The position numbers and the translations under genes were made by a program. Below the pieces are notes generated by a model. It did no database searches and was not told the origin of the DNA. It saw nothing but the letters and a program-made list of their open reading frames with translations. This document shows, piece by piece, positions 1 through 9,008 of a DNA stretch of 64,000 bases. Position 1 is the first letter of the stretch. The number at the start of each line of letters is the position of its first letter. This DNA comes from JABDQW01 sp942492025 (lineage in GTDB: Bacteria > Pseudomonadota > Gammaproteobacteria > SZUA-229), in assembly GCA_942492025.1 (NCBI GenBank), contig CALODJ010000012.1, positions 62,001 through 126,000 of the forward strand. The letters are read 5' to 3'.

Positions 1-2
1 TG

Positions 3-1301
3 AGCGGCATTTGCTGGATATTTTTCAGTCTGTATTTCCACGGTGACAGTCCCGCAATACTCGCGGTAGCGATCGTTGTTCTGTTGTCAGCTGGGCTGGC
101 ACTGTTCCCGGCAACGGCGGCTTATCTGGCGACACGCTATTGTCGTGCGAATGATTGGCTGCGTTTAATGCTCGTATTCCCGTGTACCTGGTTGTTGGCG
201 GAGTGGACGGTTGGTATCACCCTGACTGGCTTCGCCTGGATGCAGCCGGGTTATACGCAGATCGACTGGCCGCTGGCCGGTTATGCCCCCCTGTTTGGAA
301 ACCATGCCGTCGGTGGTTTGGTCGCCGTGTGTGCTGGAGCCTTAACCGCCGTTGTGCAAAAGACGCTGTCCTGGCAAAAGGTGCTCATCGTCGTCGGCCT
401 GATATGGGTTGTTGGATGGGCATTGCAACAGATCAACTGGACCGAGCCGGCCGGGGAGGAGATCAAGGTCGCCCTGATCCAGGGAAACATACCGCAAGCG
501 CTGAAATGGAAGCGTCATATGCACAGTAAAACCCTGGCGATCTATCGTGATCTGACGCTAGAGCATACGGATGCCGACCTGATTATCTGGCCGGAAACGG
601 CGATACCGGATTACAGGCATCGGGTGCCCGGCTATATCATTGGCATGCGACAGGCGATGCAGCAAAGCGACACCGATCTGTTGATGGGGCTGTTCATAAA
701 AAGCCTGGACAGCGGCCGTTATTACAACAGCGTGCTCAGTGTCAACGGTGGTGAATACCGTAAACGCCACCTGGTACCCTTGGGCGAATATATCCCGCTC
801 CGGTCTTTGATTGGTTTTTTCAGTCGCTGGATTAATATACCGATGTCAGACATTGACTCCGGCCCGGATGACCAGTCTTTACTGGTTGTGGCGGGGCAGC
901 CGGTGGGTGTCAGCATATGCTTCGAAGATATCTTCTCCAGGGATGTGCGCAGGGATCTGCCGCAAGCTACGATACTGGTGAACGTCAGCAATGACGCCTG
1001 GTTTGACGGTTCACACGAACCGCGACAGCATCATGCGATCGCGCGGATGCGGGCACTGGAAAGCGGTCGCTACATGCTGCGTGCAACCAATACCGGCATC
1101 TCCTCCATCATCGGCCCTAAGGGTGAAGAAGTCCTGGTGGCCCCGGCATTGGAGCGCCATGTGCTCAGGGGCAATGTCACGCCGCTCAAAGGCCAGACGC
1201 CCTATGTATTCTGGGGTGACGGCTTCGCGCTGTTGTTCGCGCTTTTAGTGCCTGGCGCGATTTGCCTGTGGCCGCAGTTGCAGAAACGGGCTAGCCCCTG
1301 A
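3..1301 (+). CDS. lnt: Apolipoprotein N-acyltransferase, 5' end outside the window
   Basis: Lnt transfers an acyl chain from phospholipid to the N-terminal cysteine of apolipoproteins in the inner membrane, the last step of lipoprotein maturation. The frame is open from base 3, so the true start lies upstream of the window. The N-terminal part visible is hydrophobic (several membrane segments), followed by a nitrilase-type domain from about base 460. Family catalytic residues are present: Glu in WPETAIP, Lys in KRHLVPLGEYIP, and Cys in SICFEDIF, plus the conserved NVSNDAWF. A last hydrophobic segment (GFALLFALLVPGAICLW) closes the protein. Its 3' end overlaps by 11 bases the convergent zinc-ribbon gene. 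Identification is secure; only the start is missing. Confidence 0.95.
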   Translation, partial: SGICWIFFSLYFHGDSPAILAVAIVVLLSAGLALFPATAAYLATRYCRANDWLRLMLVFPCTWLLAEWTVGITLTGFAWMQPGYTQIDWPLAGYAPLFGNHAVGGLVAVCAGALTAVVQKTLSWQKVLIVVGLIWVVGWALQQINWTEPAGEEIKVALIQGNIPQALKWKRHMHSKTLAIYRDLTLEHTDADLIIWPETAIPDYRHRVPGYIIGMRQAMQQSDTDLLMGLFIKSLDSGRYYNSVLSVNGGEYRKRHLVPLGEYIPLRSLIGFFSRWINIPMSDIDSGPDDQSLLVVAGQPVGVSICFEDIFSRDVRRDLPQATILVNVSNDAWFDGSHEPRQHHAIARMRALESGRYMLRATNTGISSIIGPKGEEVLVAPALERHVLRGNVTPLKGQTPYVFWGDGFALLFALLVPGAICLWPQLQKRASP

Positions 1302-1812
1302 ACTCAGCGCGTTTGAAGGTATCGTGCCCGCATTTGACGCATTTCTTGATGTGCGAGGTGGTGGTAAAGGCAACCTTGTGGCCGCACGCCGTGCATTGCA
1401 GTGTTCCCGGCCCGGTGATTTCACCTGAATAGTACAGGCTAAGTTCACGATTCTGCACGCCGAATTGTTCCAGTTCAAGACGGGTTTTATCAGCCACTGA
1501 CAGGAACAGATCGATCAGCTTGCGTTCGATAACCTCGATGTCCAGCATCAGCCAGTCACTGAATTCTGAACTGCTTTCCATCATGTATTCTGCCGCATCG
1601 TTGATGTCGCGCTTGATGAAATTGCTGATTTCTTCTGCTTCATCCTGGGTGATATCACTGATATGTGTTATTTCCTCTCTGGCCATCAATATCGCTTTAC
1701 TCAGCGACATGTCGCTGTCTTCTGCCTTTTCAAAAGCTGACCTGATGGAGGCCATCATGTGGTTGTATGCTTCGATCAGTCGGTGAGATGGTTGCTCGCT
1801 CATTTGAATCAT
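1291..1812 (-). CDS. Zinc-ribbon protein of the DUF1451/YbeL family
   Basis: A protein of about 173 residues resembling E. coli YbeL: an acidic, helical N-terminal region rich in Glu and Asp and a C-terminal zinc ribbon. The ribbon shows two CxxC pairs (CTACGH and CVKCGH) about 17 residues apart, followed by the typical DTFKRAEF ending. The reading frame extends to a GTG at 1854, but ATG at 1812 has GGAG four bases upstream and is preferred; ATG at 1803 is also possible. It sits between lnt and leuS, transcribed against both, and its stop overlaps the end of lnt. YbeL also lies near leuS and lnt in enterobacteria. The function is unknown; the fold suggests metal or nucleic acid binding, which is only an inference. 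Confidence 0.85.
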   Translation of the reverse strand: MIQMSEQPSHRLIEAYNHMMASIRSAFEKAEDSDMSLSKAILMAREEITHISDITQDEAEEISNFIKRDINDAAEYMMESSSEFSDWLMLDIEVIERKLIDLFLSVADKTRLELEQFGVQNRELSLYYSGEITGPGTLQCTACGHKVAFTTTSHIKKCVKCGHDTFKRAEFRG

Positions 1813-1960
1813 CATGCTCCGTAGAAATGTGTTTTCCGGTTTCTTTGCTAGCACCTCTAGTGTATCCTTTCAGCCGCCTGAGTTTCATTAATATTGATCA
1901 AATTTATAGTCCACATAATTTTGCGTTGCAGGGCCACCCGACGAACTGTAGTCAATCAAT

Positions 1961-4405
1961 ATGAGTAAAGAATACAAGCCTCAATCAATAGAAGTGGAAG
2001 TCCGCCAGTTTTGGCAACAGCGCGGCACTTTTGCCGCAACCGAGGATTCGGACAGGGAAAAATTTTACTGCCTGGCGATGTTTCCTTACCCGAGCGGACG
2101 CTTGCATATGGGGCATGTACGTAATTACACCATTGGTGATGTCATTGCTCGCTATCAGAGAATGCAGGGTAAAAATGTACTGCAGCCGATGGGTTGGGAT
2201 GCGTTTGGGCTGCCGGCGGAAAATGCGGCTATCAATAACAAGGTGGCACCCGCAAAATGGACCTACGAAAATATCGATTATATGCGTGAACAGCTCAAGC
2301 TGCTCGGTTTCGGTTATGACTGGGACCGTGAGTTGGCTACCTGCAAACCCGATTACTATCGCTGGGAGCAATGGCTGTTTACCCGCCTGTTTGAAAAGGG
2401 GCTGGCCTACAAGAAGACGGCTGCAGTCAACTGGTGTCCGCACGACCAGACCGTGCTGGCCAACGAGCAGGTTGTCGATGGCAAATGCTGGCGCTGTGAC
2501 ACCACGGTCGAGCGCCGCGAAATCGCCCAGTGGTTCATGCGAATCACGGACTACGCCGAAGAGCTGCTGGCTGACATCGATAAGCTCGATGGCTGGCCGG
2601 AGCAGGTGCGAACCATGCAACGCAACTGGATCGGGCGCTCGGTGGGTGTGGAAATGCACTTTGACGTTGAAGGCGAGTCAGCGCTGACCATCTATACCAC
2701 GCGCCCGGATACGCTCATGGGTGTCACCTATCTGGCCGTCGCCACCGAGCATCCGCTCGCCAGAAAAGCCGCTGCCACCGATCCAGAGCTGCGGGCTTTT
2801 ATCGAGGCCTGCAAAGCCGACGGCACCGCAGAAGCCGATCTCGCCACGATGGAGAAGAAAGGCATGGACACCGGCTTTCAGGCTGTTCATCCGATTACCG
2901 GGGAAAAAGTACCCGTCTGGGTCGCCAACTTCGTGCTGATGGAATACGGCTCGGGTGCGGTGATGTCAGTGCCGGCGCACGACATCCGTGATCATGCCTT
3001 TGCACGCACCTACGGTCTGCCGATCAGACAGGTCATCTATCCAGCTGATGGCTCCGACATTTCGATCGATACGGATGCGTTTGTTGAAAAAGGCATGCTG
3101 AAAAACTCAGGTGAATTCGACGGGCTCACATCTGCGCAGGCTTTCGATGCCATCGCCGACAAACTGCAATCACTCAACAAGGGTAAGAGGCAGGTGAATT
3201 TTCGCTTGCGTGACTGGGGTGTATCACGCCAGCGTTACTGGGGTACACCGATTCCGATCATCAACTGCGATGATTGTGGCGCTGTCGCCGTACCCGAGGA
3301 TCAGCTCCCGGTCATCCTGCCGGAAGATGTTGACTTCAGTGAGGGCATCGGTTCGCCGATCAAGCATATGCCGGCGTTTTACCAAACGGTTTGTCCCCGC
3401 TGTGGCGGCGAGGCCCAGCGCGAAACCGATACCTTCGATACCTTCTTCGAGTCGTCCTGGTACTATGCACGTTTTGCCTGTCCGGATGCCGAAACCATGC
3501 TGGATCAACGTGCTGATTACTGGCTTCCGGTGGACCAGTATATTGGCGGGATTGAACATGCTGTGTTGCACCTGTTGTATGCACGTTTTTTTCACAAGCT
3601 GATGCGCGACGAGGGCCTGGTCAAATCGGATGAGCCCTTCAGCCGCTTGCTGACGCAGGGCATGGTGCTCAAGGATGGCAGTAAAATGTCCAAATCCAAA
3701 GGTAACACCGTTGATCCCCAGGGGCTGGTCAATCAATACGGTGCTGACACGGTACGTCTGTTTACCATGTTTGCATCACCGCCTGACCAGTCGCTTGAAT
3801 GGGATGACCAGGGTGTCGAAGGCGCGCATCGTTTTCTCAAGCGCCTGTGGAATACGGCAATCGCTGCCGCAGGGCAGGCGGCGGCACTCGATGTGGCCAG
3901 CCTGTCTGAACAGCAGAAGGCTGTGCGCCGCAAGCTGCACGAAACCATACGCAAGGTGAGTGACGATGTCGGCCGTCGTTATACCTTCAATACGGCAATT
4001 GCCGCCGTCATGGAACTGATGAATGAACTGGGTCGGTTTGATGATGATTCCGAACAGGGGCGGGCCGTGATGCACGAAGCCATTACCGCTGTTGTGAAGC
4101 TGCTGTCACCGATCGTGCCTCACATCACCCAGAGTCTGTGGCAACAGCTGGGCAACGATTCACTGCTCGCAGATCAGGTCTGGCCCGTCTGCGACGAGAC
4201 GGCACTCGAACGCGATCGCATCGAGCTGGTGGTGCAGGTCAATGGCAAGCTGCGTTCGAAAATCAGTGTGCCAGTGGACGCTGATAATGACGCCATCGAG
4301 AACATTGCGCTGAATGATGAAAAAATCCAGCATAATATTCAGAACAAAACCGTGCGCAAGGTCATTGTGGTACCCGGGCGCCTGGTCAATTTCGTGGTGG
4401 CATGA
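1961..4405 (+). CDS. leuS: Leucyl-tRNA synthetase
   Basis: Charges tRNA-Leu with leucine in the cytoplasm. The class I signature motifs are present: the HIGH-type motif as HMGHVRNY near residue 48 and KMSKS near residue 575. Between them lie the zinc-site cysteines (CPHDQ, CWRCD), and the CP1 editing domain with the TTRPDTLMGVTYLAVA segment. The C-terminal anticodon-binding region ends in NKTVRKVIVVPGRLVNFVVA, as usual. The length, 814 residues, is slightly shorter than the E. coli enzyme (860). It starts an operon: its stop codon overlaps the lptE start in ATGA, and holA follows. The leuS-lptE-holA order is standard for gammaproteobacteria. Confidence 0.98.
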   Translation: MSKEYKPQSIEVEVRQFWQQRGTFAATEDSDREKFYCLAMFPYPSGRLHMGHVRNYTIGDVIARYQRMQGKNVLQPMGWDAFGLPAENAAINNKVAPAKWTYENIDYMREQLKLLGFGYDWDRELATCKPDYYRWEQWLFTRLFEKGLAYKKTAAVNWCPHDQTVLANEQVVDGKCWRCDTTVERREIAQWFMRITDYAEELLADIDKLDGWPEQVRTMQRNWIGRSVGVEMHFDVEGESALTIYTTRPDTLMGVTYLAVATEHPLARKAAATDPELRAFIEACKADGTAEADLATMEKKGMDTGFQAVHPITGEKVPVWVANFVLMEYGSGAVMSVPAHDIRDHAFARTYGLPIRQVIYPADGSDISIDTDAFVEKGMLKNSGEFDGLTSAQAFDAIADKLQSLNKGKRQVNFRLRDWGVSRQRYWGTPIPIINCDDCGAVAVPEDQLPVILPEDVDFSEGIGSPIKHMPAFYQTVCPRCGGEAQRETDTFDTFFESSWYYARFACPDAETMLDQRADYWLPVDQYIGGIEHAVLHLLYARFFHKLMRDEGLVKSDEPFSRLLTQGMVLKDGSKMSKSKGNTVDPQGLVNQYGADTVRLFTMFASPPDQSLEWDDQGVEGAHRFLKRLWNTAIAAAGQAAALDVASLSEQQKAVRRKLHETIRKVSDDVGRRYTFNTAIAAVMELMNELGRFDDDSEQGRAVMHEAITAVVKLLSPIVPHITQSLWQQLGNDSLLADQVWPVCDETALERDRIELVVQVNGKLRSKISVPVDADNDAIENIALNDEKIQHNIQNKTVRKVIVVPGRLVNFVVA

Positions 4406-4893
4406 TGCACAAGATCCAGCTCATTGGTTTATTTTTACTGACATTTGCCCTAGTAGCCTGTGGATTCCATCTGCGCGGCTCCTATGAACTGCCTGAGCAT
4501 CTGTCACCCGTGTTCCTCGATAAAGAATCGATGAGTTTGCAGCTATTTAGAGAATTGCGTTCGACCATGAAACTCAGTGGTGCCGAGCTCACGGAGGATT
4601 CCACTGAAGCTGCCTCGGTACTGAAGGTCGACTTCGAGCAGCAGACACGCGACGTGATCTCGGTTGACACACTGGGTCGGGCGCGTGAATACCGACTGAT
4701 CTACCGGCTCACCTTCTCCTTGCTGACCGGAGAGGATGTTGCGATCGACGGCAGCCGGATAGAACTCACCCGCAATCTGCTATTCAATCCGGAAACCGTG
4801 CTGGGTGTCGCCGAGGAGACGGAGATTATCTATAACGATATAATTGCCGATTCGGCCAGACAAATCGTACAGCGAATGCAGGCCCTGAAATAG
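4402..4893 (+). CDS. lptE: LPS-assembly lipoprotein LptE
   Basis: Outer-membrane lipoprotein that plugs the LptD barrel and helps to place lipopolysaccharide at the cell surface. The 163-residue product begins with a lipoprotein signal peptide (hydrophobic stretch then LVACGF, lipidated Cys near residue 20) followed by the characteristic GFHLRGSYELPE start of the mature protein. The rest fits the small alpha/beta LptE (RlpB) fold, including a tyrosine-rich REYRLIYRLTFSL strand. The ATG overlaps the leuS stop by four bases, so translation is probably coupled. The gene implies an outer membrane with LPS, supporting a Gram-negative host. Confidence 0.95.
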   Translation: MMHKIQLIGLFLLTFALVACGFHLRGSYELPEHLSPVFLDKESMSLQLFRELRSTMKLSGAELTEDSTEAASVLKVDFEQQTRDVISVDTLGRAREYRLIYRLTFSLLTGEDVAIDGSRIELTRNLLFNPETVLGVAEETEIIYNDIIADSARQIVQRMQALK

Positions 4894-4908
4894 CCGGTAC
4901 CACTAATC

Positions 4909-5901
4909 GTGAACGTTCGTCCTGACCAACTGGCTGACATTCTCGGTAAGCAAATCCATCCGGTGTATTTGATCACTGGTGACGAGCCGCTCCAGGTAAT
5001 GGAGTCGGCGGACGCTGTACGTGCAAGCTGTCGCCGGCAGGATTACACCGAGCGCGAAGTATTTGATGTTGACGCCAGTTTCGACTGGCAGCGACTCCGG
5101 GAAGAGGCCTGCAGCCTGTCGTTGTTTTCGAGTCGACGGCTGCTGGATTTGCGCATGCCATCGGCCAAACCGGGCCGGGAGGGCGCGCAGGCATTGAAAG
5201 CTTATGCGTCTGATATTCCGCAAGATACCGTATTGCTGATTACGTCAGGCAAACTCGAGTCTGCGCAAAAGAAGAGCGCCTGGTTCAATGCGCTGGACCA
5301 GGTGGGTGTGGTGTCGCAGTGCTGGCCAGTTGGACCTGAACGCTTACCCGCCTGGATAAAGCAGCGTTTTCAACGCAGGGGTATGCAACCAGGCAGAGAC
5401 GTCGTGGGTTATGTCTGCCAGCGCGTCGAGGGCAACCTGCTTGCAGCAGCGCAGGAGATCGACAAGCTCAGTTTGCTGGTCGGCCCGGGTGCCATTGACA
5501 TCGAAACGGTGCGTGAGGCGGTTGCGGACAGCTCGAGATTCGATGTGTTCGAACTTGCTGACAGCGCGCTTGCAGGTGATCAGCGGCGCGTCATCCGTAT
5601 TTTGCACGGCCTGCACGCCGAAGGCCTTGAGCCTGTTCTGGTCACATGGGCACTGGCGAAGGACATCCGCTTGCTCGCAGCCGTTGGTGCTGATCGCAAT
5701 TCAGCCGACTATGTACTGAAGCAGGGGGGAGTGTGGCAGAACCGTATGCCACTATTCAAGTCATGTCTCTCCAGGCATCCGGCTGCCGGTTTCAAGCGCA
5801 TGTTACAGCGCTGCGCCAAGATTGATGGCATCAGCAAAGGTCAGCAGCCTGGCAATGTCTGGGACGAATTGGAGACTCTGGTTTTCCAGCTCGCCGCTTG
5901 A
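4909..5901 (+). CDS. holA: DNA polymerase III delta subunit
   Basis: Delta subunit of the clamp loader, which opens the beta sliding clamp on DNA. The product is 330 residues, starts at GTG and shows the family opening (MNVRPDQLADIL, then LITGDEPLQVMESADAVR). A middle segment (YVCQRVEGNLLAAAQEIDKL) and the C-terminal helical collar domain (VLVTWALAKDIRLLAA) fit the family. It lies 15 bases after lptE, in the conserved leuS-lptE-holA group. After holA the operon is broken by nearly 1 kb of repeat DNA before proA. Confidence 0.96.
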   Translation: MNVRPDQLADILGKQIHPVYLITGDEPLQVMESADAVRASCRRQDYTEREVFDVDASFDWQRLREEACSLSLFSSRRLLDLRMPSAKPGREGAQALKAYASDIPQDTVLLITSGKLESAQKKSAWFNALDQVGVVSQCWPVGPERLPAWIKQRFQRRGMQPGRDVVGYVCQRVEGNLLAAAQEIDKLSLLVGPGAIDIETVREAVADSSRFDVFELADSALAGDQRRVIRILHGLHAEGLEPVLVTWALAKDIRLLAAVGADRNSADYVLKQGGVWQNRMPLFKSCLSRHPAAGFKRMLQRCAKIDGISKGQQPGNVWDELETLVFQLAA

Positions 5902-6224
5902 ACGGGAACTGAATTGCACCCGCTGCTGTACTCGCTTGTCCCAAAAACCCGGATCGTTCGTGCAATGTGCGGGCAAGCACGCCAGGAAGTGGCATAGTCC
6001 GGTTTTTACGAAAAAAAATATTGTGGCGGCACCTCATAGCTACAAAAAACGCCGCCACAATAAGCTGCTTTGAAAAAAGGAATTTCCGGTCAGAAACCCC
6101 GGGATCCGAAATGCTGGATCCAGACTCCTGTAGATTTGCAGTGCGTGTATATTAGATAAAGCCAATATACTCGTCAAGCGCAATGCGTCCAACCTCGGCG
6201 TACCGATTAAAGTCTGAAAGCCTT
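5902..6224. other. Gene-free stretch after holA with a GC-rich hairpin
   Basis: No credible gene is seen. A perfect inverted repeat of 12 bases (TATTGTGGCGGC at 6019-6030, GCCGCCACAATA at 6051-6062) has a 20-base loop and a nearby A/T-rich tract. It may end holA transcription, but it lacks the T-run of a standard terminator. A second small palindrome, GGATCC on either side of eight bases, lies near 6102-6121. The stretch runs into the large family-1 repeat element that begins at 6225. Confidence 0.5.
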
Positions 6225-6269
6225 TAACCCGTATTCCTCACCAGGATCACGGGAGCAGGCGCAGGATGG

Positions 6270-6435
6270 AGCCCGCCTGTCACACCAGATGGACGAGCCC
6301 TCACTTGATCTTTGGATCCACAAAGCATTTTGCTCAGTCGGCAATACACACGGCTATTCCAGTTCTTCGCAAAATCCTTTGTGAATCCAGATCTCGGCGT
6401 GATCATCTCGCCCCCTGATGAGACACGCGGGCTAG
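6270..6435. repeat. Nested short family-1 element
   Basis: About 166 bases with ends AGCCCGCCTGTCACACCAGA and CCTGATGAGACACGCGGGCTAG. Its interior (CACTTGATCTTTGGATCC, then CACACGGCTATTCCAGTTCTT) matches the element at 8131-8294 closely. The paralogous copy at 30316-30630 has no element at the equivalent point, which gives a natural empty-site comparison. Confidence 0.75.
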
Positions 6436-6492
6436 TGTTCGTCAGCGCCGCTCTGGAGCGAAAAGCGTAGCAACAGCTTGGGCGAAGCGGCC

Positions 6493-6562
6493 GTAGGGTG
6501 CGCCGTGCGCACCGAAACAGCCCAGCACACTGAGGATTCACGGTGCGCACAGCGCACCCTAC
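6493..6562. repeat. Family-3 GC-rich inverted repeat
   Basis: GTAGGGTGCGCCGTGCGCACC reads inverted as GGTGCGCACAGCGCACCCTAC, separated by about 28 bases. The same pair occurs at 17177-17400, 30420-30489 and 47728-47796, and a single arm lies near 30752-30776. The arms are themselves near-palindromic (GGTGCGC and GCGCACC), so the DNA or RNA could form strong cruciforms or hairpins. Confidence 0.8.
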
Positions 6563-6791
6563 GATCTCATGCAAAAGAAGACTCGCCTGAACCGTGATAG
6601 GCAGGCTTGAATAACACACTGTATGTTTGATCATCCTGGCTCTTCTCCAAAAGACCAATGCCTTACCAGTATTCCACGCCGCCTGGTGAGAAATGCGGGT
6701 TAATCCCAATCTCTGCGTGATCATCTCGTCCACTGGTGACAAACCACAGCTGGCCGTTGGATTTTTGCGCAATTTTTCACGCTTTATCCGA

Positions 6792-6797
6792 TATAAT
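6792..6797 (+). promoter_or_regulatory. Possible -10 box for proA
   Basis: TATAAT lies 46 bases before the proA start in an A/T-rich stretch just after the repeat block. No good -35 hexamer stands 16-18 bases upstream (TTGCGC is 21 bases away), so the assignment is tentative. Confidence 0.35.
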
Positions 6798-6843
6798 GTC
6801 GATAACGTAACTTTTACTTGATGGCTTTATTTGAGTCGAAATT

Positions 6844-8127
6844 ATGAGCGCCAGGGCTGAACAGATACAGAGAGATATCAAGGCATACATGAACGATGTC
6901 GGTCAACGTGCCCGTTCGGCGGCACGTGATATCGGTAAGGCGGATACCGGGCGAAAGAACACGGCTTTGAACGCAATTGCGGATCGGATTGATGCTGAGG
7001 CTGCAAAACTGAAGCTGGAGAACGGCAAGGACCTGGAAGCGGGCAGGGCGCGTGGACTTGATGCAGCATTGTTGGACAGGCTCGAGCTGACCGATCAGCG
7101 CATTGCCGCTATGTCTGAAGGTCTTCGCCAGATTGCTGCGCTCCAAGATCCTATCGGTGAGATCACCGATCTGGCCTACCGACCTTCAGGCATCCAGGTT
7201 GGGCGTATGCGTGTACCACTGGGTGTAATTGGCATCATCTACGAGTCACGTCCCAATGTGACCGCAGATGCTGCTGGCCTGTGCCTGAAGGCGGGCAATG
7301 CTGCCGTATTGCGTGGTGGTTCCGAAGCCATCCATTCCAATCAGGCCATAGCGGGGTGCATACATGCTGGCCTCGAACAGGCCGGTCTGAGCCGGGATGT
7401 GGTGCAGGTGATCGAAACCACTGACCGCACGGCGGTCGGTGAAATGCTGAAAATGAAACACAGCATCGATGTGATCATCCCTCGAGGTGGCAAAGGTCTT
7501 ATCGAACGCATAGCCAGTGACTCAGAGGTGCCAGTGATCAAGCATCTTGACGGCATTTGTCATGTCTATATCGATGATGAAGCTGACTTCAAGAAAGCGG
7601 TCAAGGTTGCCTTCAATGCGAAAACCCAGCGTTACGGTACCTGCAACACGATGGAGACGCTGTTGGTGGCTGAATCAGTCGCCGCCGATGTCCTGCCTGA
7701 CCTGTGTGCGCATTTTGAGAACGAAAGCGTCGAATTGCGGGGCTGCGAGAAAACGCGCGCGATCATGGAAGAAGTACAAGCTGCGACTGAGCAGGATTGG
7801 GATACTGAATACCTGGCTCCGATTCTGTCGATCCGCGTGGTCGAGGGAATCGATGCGGCTATCGATCATATCAACACCCACAGTTCACAACACACCGACT
7901 CGATTATCACCGAGAATTACAGTACAGCGAGGCGCTTCCTGCGTGAGGTCGACTCAAGTTCGGTGATGGTTAACGCCTCCACCCGTTTTGCCGACGGCTT
8001 TGAGTACGGTCTGGGGGCAGAAATCGGCATAAGCACCGACAAACTGCACGCCCGCGGTCCTGTGGGTCTGGAAGGTCTGACCTCACAAAAATATGTGGTC
8101 CTGGGTGATGGCCATATCAGGCAATAA
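6844..8127 (+). CDS. proA: Gamma-glutamyl phosphate reductase (proline synthesis)
   Basis: NADPH-dependent reduction of gamma-glutamyl phosphate to glutamate semialdehyde, the second step of proline synthesis. The 427-residue product fits the aldehyde-dehydrogenase fold of ProA: the nucleotide-binding region MRVPLGVIGIIYESRPNVT, the catalytic cysteine in QRYGTCNTMETLL, and the C-terminal GAEIGISTDKLHARGPVGLEGLTS that is diagnostic of the family. The proA-nadD-rsfS-rlmH order also occurs in other gammaproteobacteria such as Pseudomonas, so the position is ancestral, yet here the gene is flanked on both sides by family-1 repeats. proB is not in the window. Confidence 0.97.
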   Translation: MSARAEQIQRDIKAYMNDVGQRARSAARDIGKADTGRKNTALNAIADRIDAEAAKLKLENGKDLEAGRARGLDAALLDRLELTDQRIAAMSEGLRQIAALQDPIGEITDLAYRPSGIQVGRMRVPLGVIGIIYESRPNVTADAAGLCLKAGNAAVLRGGSEAIHSNQAIAGCIHAGLEQAGLSRDVVQVIETTDRTAVGEMLKMKHSIDVIIPRGGKGLIERIASDSEVPVIKHLDGICHVYIDDEADFKKAVKVAFNAKTQRYGTCNTMETLLVAESVAADVLPDLCAHFENESVELRGCEKTRAIMEEVQAATEQDWDTEYLAPILSIRVVEGIDAAIDHINTHSSQHTDSIITENYSTARRFLREVDSSSVMVNASTRFADGFEYGLGAEIGISTDKLHARGPVGLEGLTSQKYVVLGDGHIRQ

Positions 8128-8130
8128 CTC

Positions 8131-8294
8131 CCCGCATTTCTCACTCGATGGACGAACCTCCACTTGATCTTTGAATCCATTAAGCATTTTACTGATTCGG
8201 GAATACACACGGTTATTCCACTTCTTCGTAAAATCCTTTGTCAATCCACATCTGCGCGTGATCATCTTGCCCCCTGGAGAGCAATGCGGGCGAG
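8131..8294. repeat. Short family-1 element between proA and nadD
   Basis: Starts three bases after the proA stop with CCCGCATTTCTCAC and ends with GAGCAATGCGGGCGAG. The interior matches 6270-6435 in the same orientation (CACTTGATCTTTGAATCC, CACACGGTTATTCCACTTCTT, GCGTGATCATCTTGCC). No coding capacity; it probably separates proA from nadD transcription or lies in their joint transcript. Confidence 0.75.
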
Positions 8295-8388
8295 CGGCCA
8301 GGCCTGTGAGGCGAGTGGAGTTAAATCGAGTGATGGACGCTATGTTTCCGCGAGTCTTGATCGTTAATACTCTGCTCCGGCTGATCGT

Positions 8389-9006
8389 ATGATCGGCATT
8401 CTCGGCGGCACCTTTGACCCGGTTCATTTTGGGCACTTGCGTCCGGCGCTGGAGGTCATGCAAGCCATCGGTCTTCAACAGGTACGTTTCGTACCCAACC
8501 GGATTCCGCCACACCGTGAAACACCCTGGTTGAATGCCGAGAACCGGCTCGAGCTGTTGAATACCGCGATTGCCGATCAACCGGGTTTCGTTCTGGATGA
8601 GCGAGAATTGCGCAGGGAAGGTCAATCCTATATGGTGGATACGCTCGAATCCCTGCAGGTGGATTTTCCGTCACAATCCATTTGCCTGATTCTGGGCATG
8701 GATGCATTCCTGGGTTTGAGACAATGGTATCAATGGCAGCGGATACCCCAATTCTGCCACTTGATCGTGACTACACGGCCAGGATTCGAGTTTAATTTTG
8801 ACGCTATTGAAGACATGCCTGTTACACTGGCAACAACCGCGTCCGAGTTAGACGAGGTTGCTACCGGACGAATCCTGTTACAATCAGTTACGCAGCTCGA
8901 TATTTCCGCGAGTGTTATCAGAACACTGCTGGCAAGAGATCGGAGCGTGCGTTATCTGCTGCCAGACCGGGTGAATGACAAATTAATGAAGATGGTGAAA
9001 AACTGA
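8389..9006 (+). CDS. nadD: Nicotinate-mononucleotide adenylyltransferase
   Basis: Adenylates nicotinate mononucleotide to deamido-NAD in NAD synthesis. The 205-residue product opens with the nucleotidyltransferase motif GGTFDPVHFGHLRPALE, containing the HxGH signature, and has the second motif near the C-terminus as ISASVIRTLL. The internal LILGMDAFLGLRQWYQW segment is typical of NadD. It begins at ATG 8389 and is followed two bases after its stop by rsfS, so the two are probably one operon with rlmH. Confidence 0.97.
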   Translation: MIGILGGTFDPVHFGHLRPALEVMQAIGLQQVRFVPNRIPPHRETPWLNAENRLELLNTAIADQPGFVLDERELRREGQSYMVDTLESLQVDFPSQSICLILGMDAFLGLRQWYQWQRIPQFCHLIVTTRPGFEFNFDAIEDMPVTLATTASELDEVATGRILLQSVTQLDISASVIRTLLARDRSVRYLLPDRVNDKLMKMVKN

Positions 9007-9008
9007 AT

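Larger units (their letters stand above)
6225..6702. repeat. Family-1 element, long form, carrying a nested family-1 element
   Basis: Bounded by inverted ends TAACCCGTATTCCTCACCAGG and CCTGGTGAGAAATGCGGGTTA. It is the same element as the copy at 30316-30630 except that a 166-base element (6270-6435, with its own AGCCCGCC and GCGGGCTAG ends) interrupts it. A family-3 inverted repeat (6493-6562) lies inside. There is no transposase gene, so this is a non-autonomous, MITE-like repeat. A degenerate end-like segment follows at about 6703-6745. Confidence 0.8.

Noticed and set aside
1285..1301. GGGCTAGCCCC at the end of lnt as another family-1 end giving a stop codon
   Set aside because: Only the palindromic GGGCTAGCCC is shared, the TAG is not in the lnt frame, and the rest of the end sequence is missing.
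6225..8294. proA as cargo of a composite transposon between two family-1 elements
   Set aside because: proA next to nadD-rsfS-rlmH is the ancestral order in other gammaproteobacteria and the elements have no transposase, so flanking is likely chance insertion.
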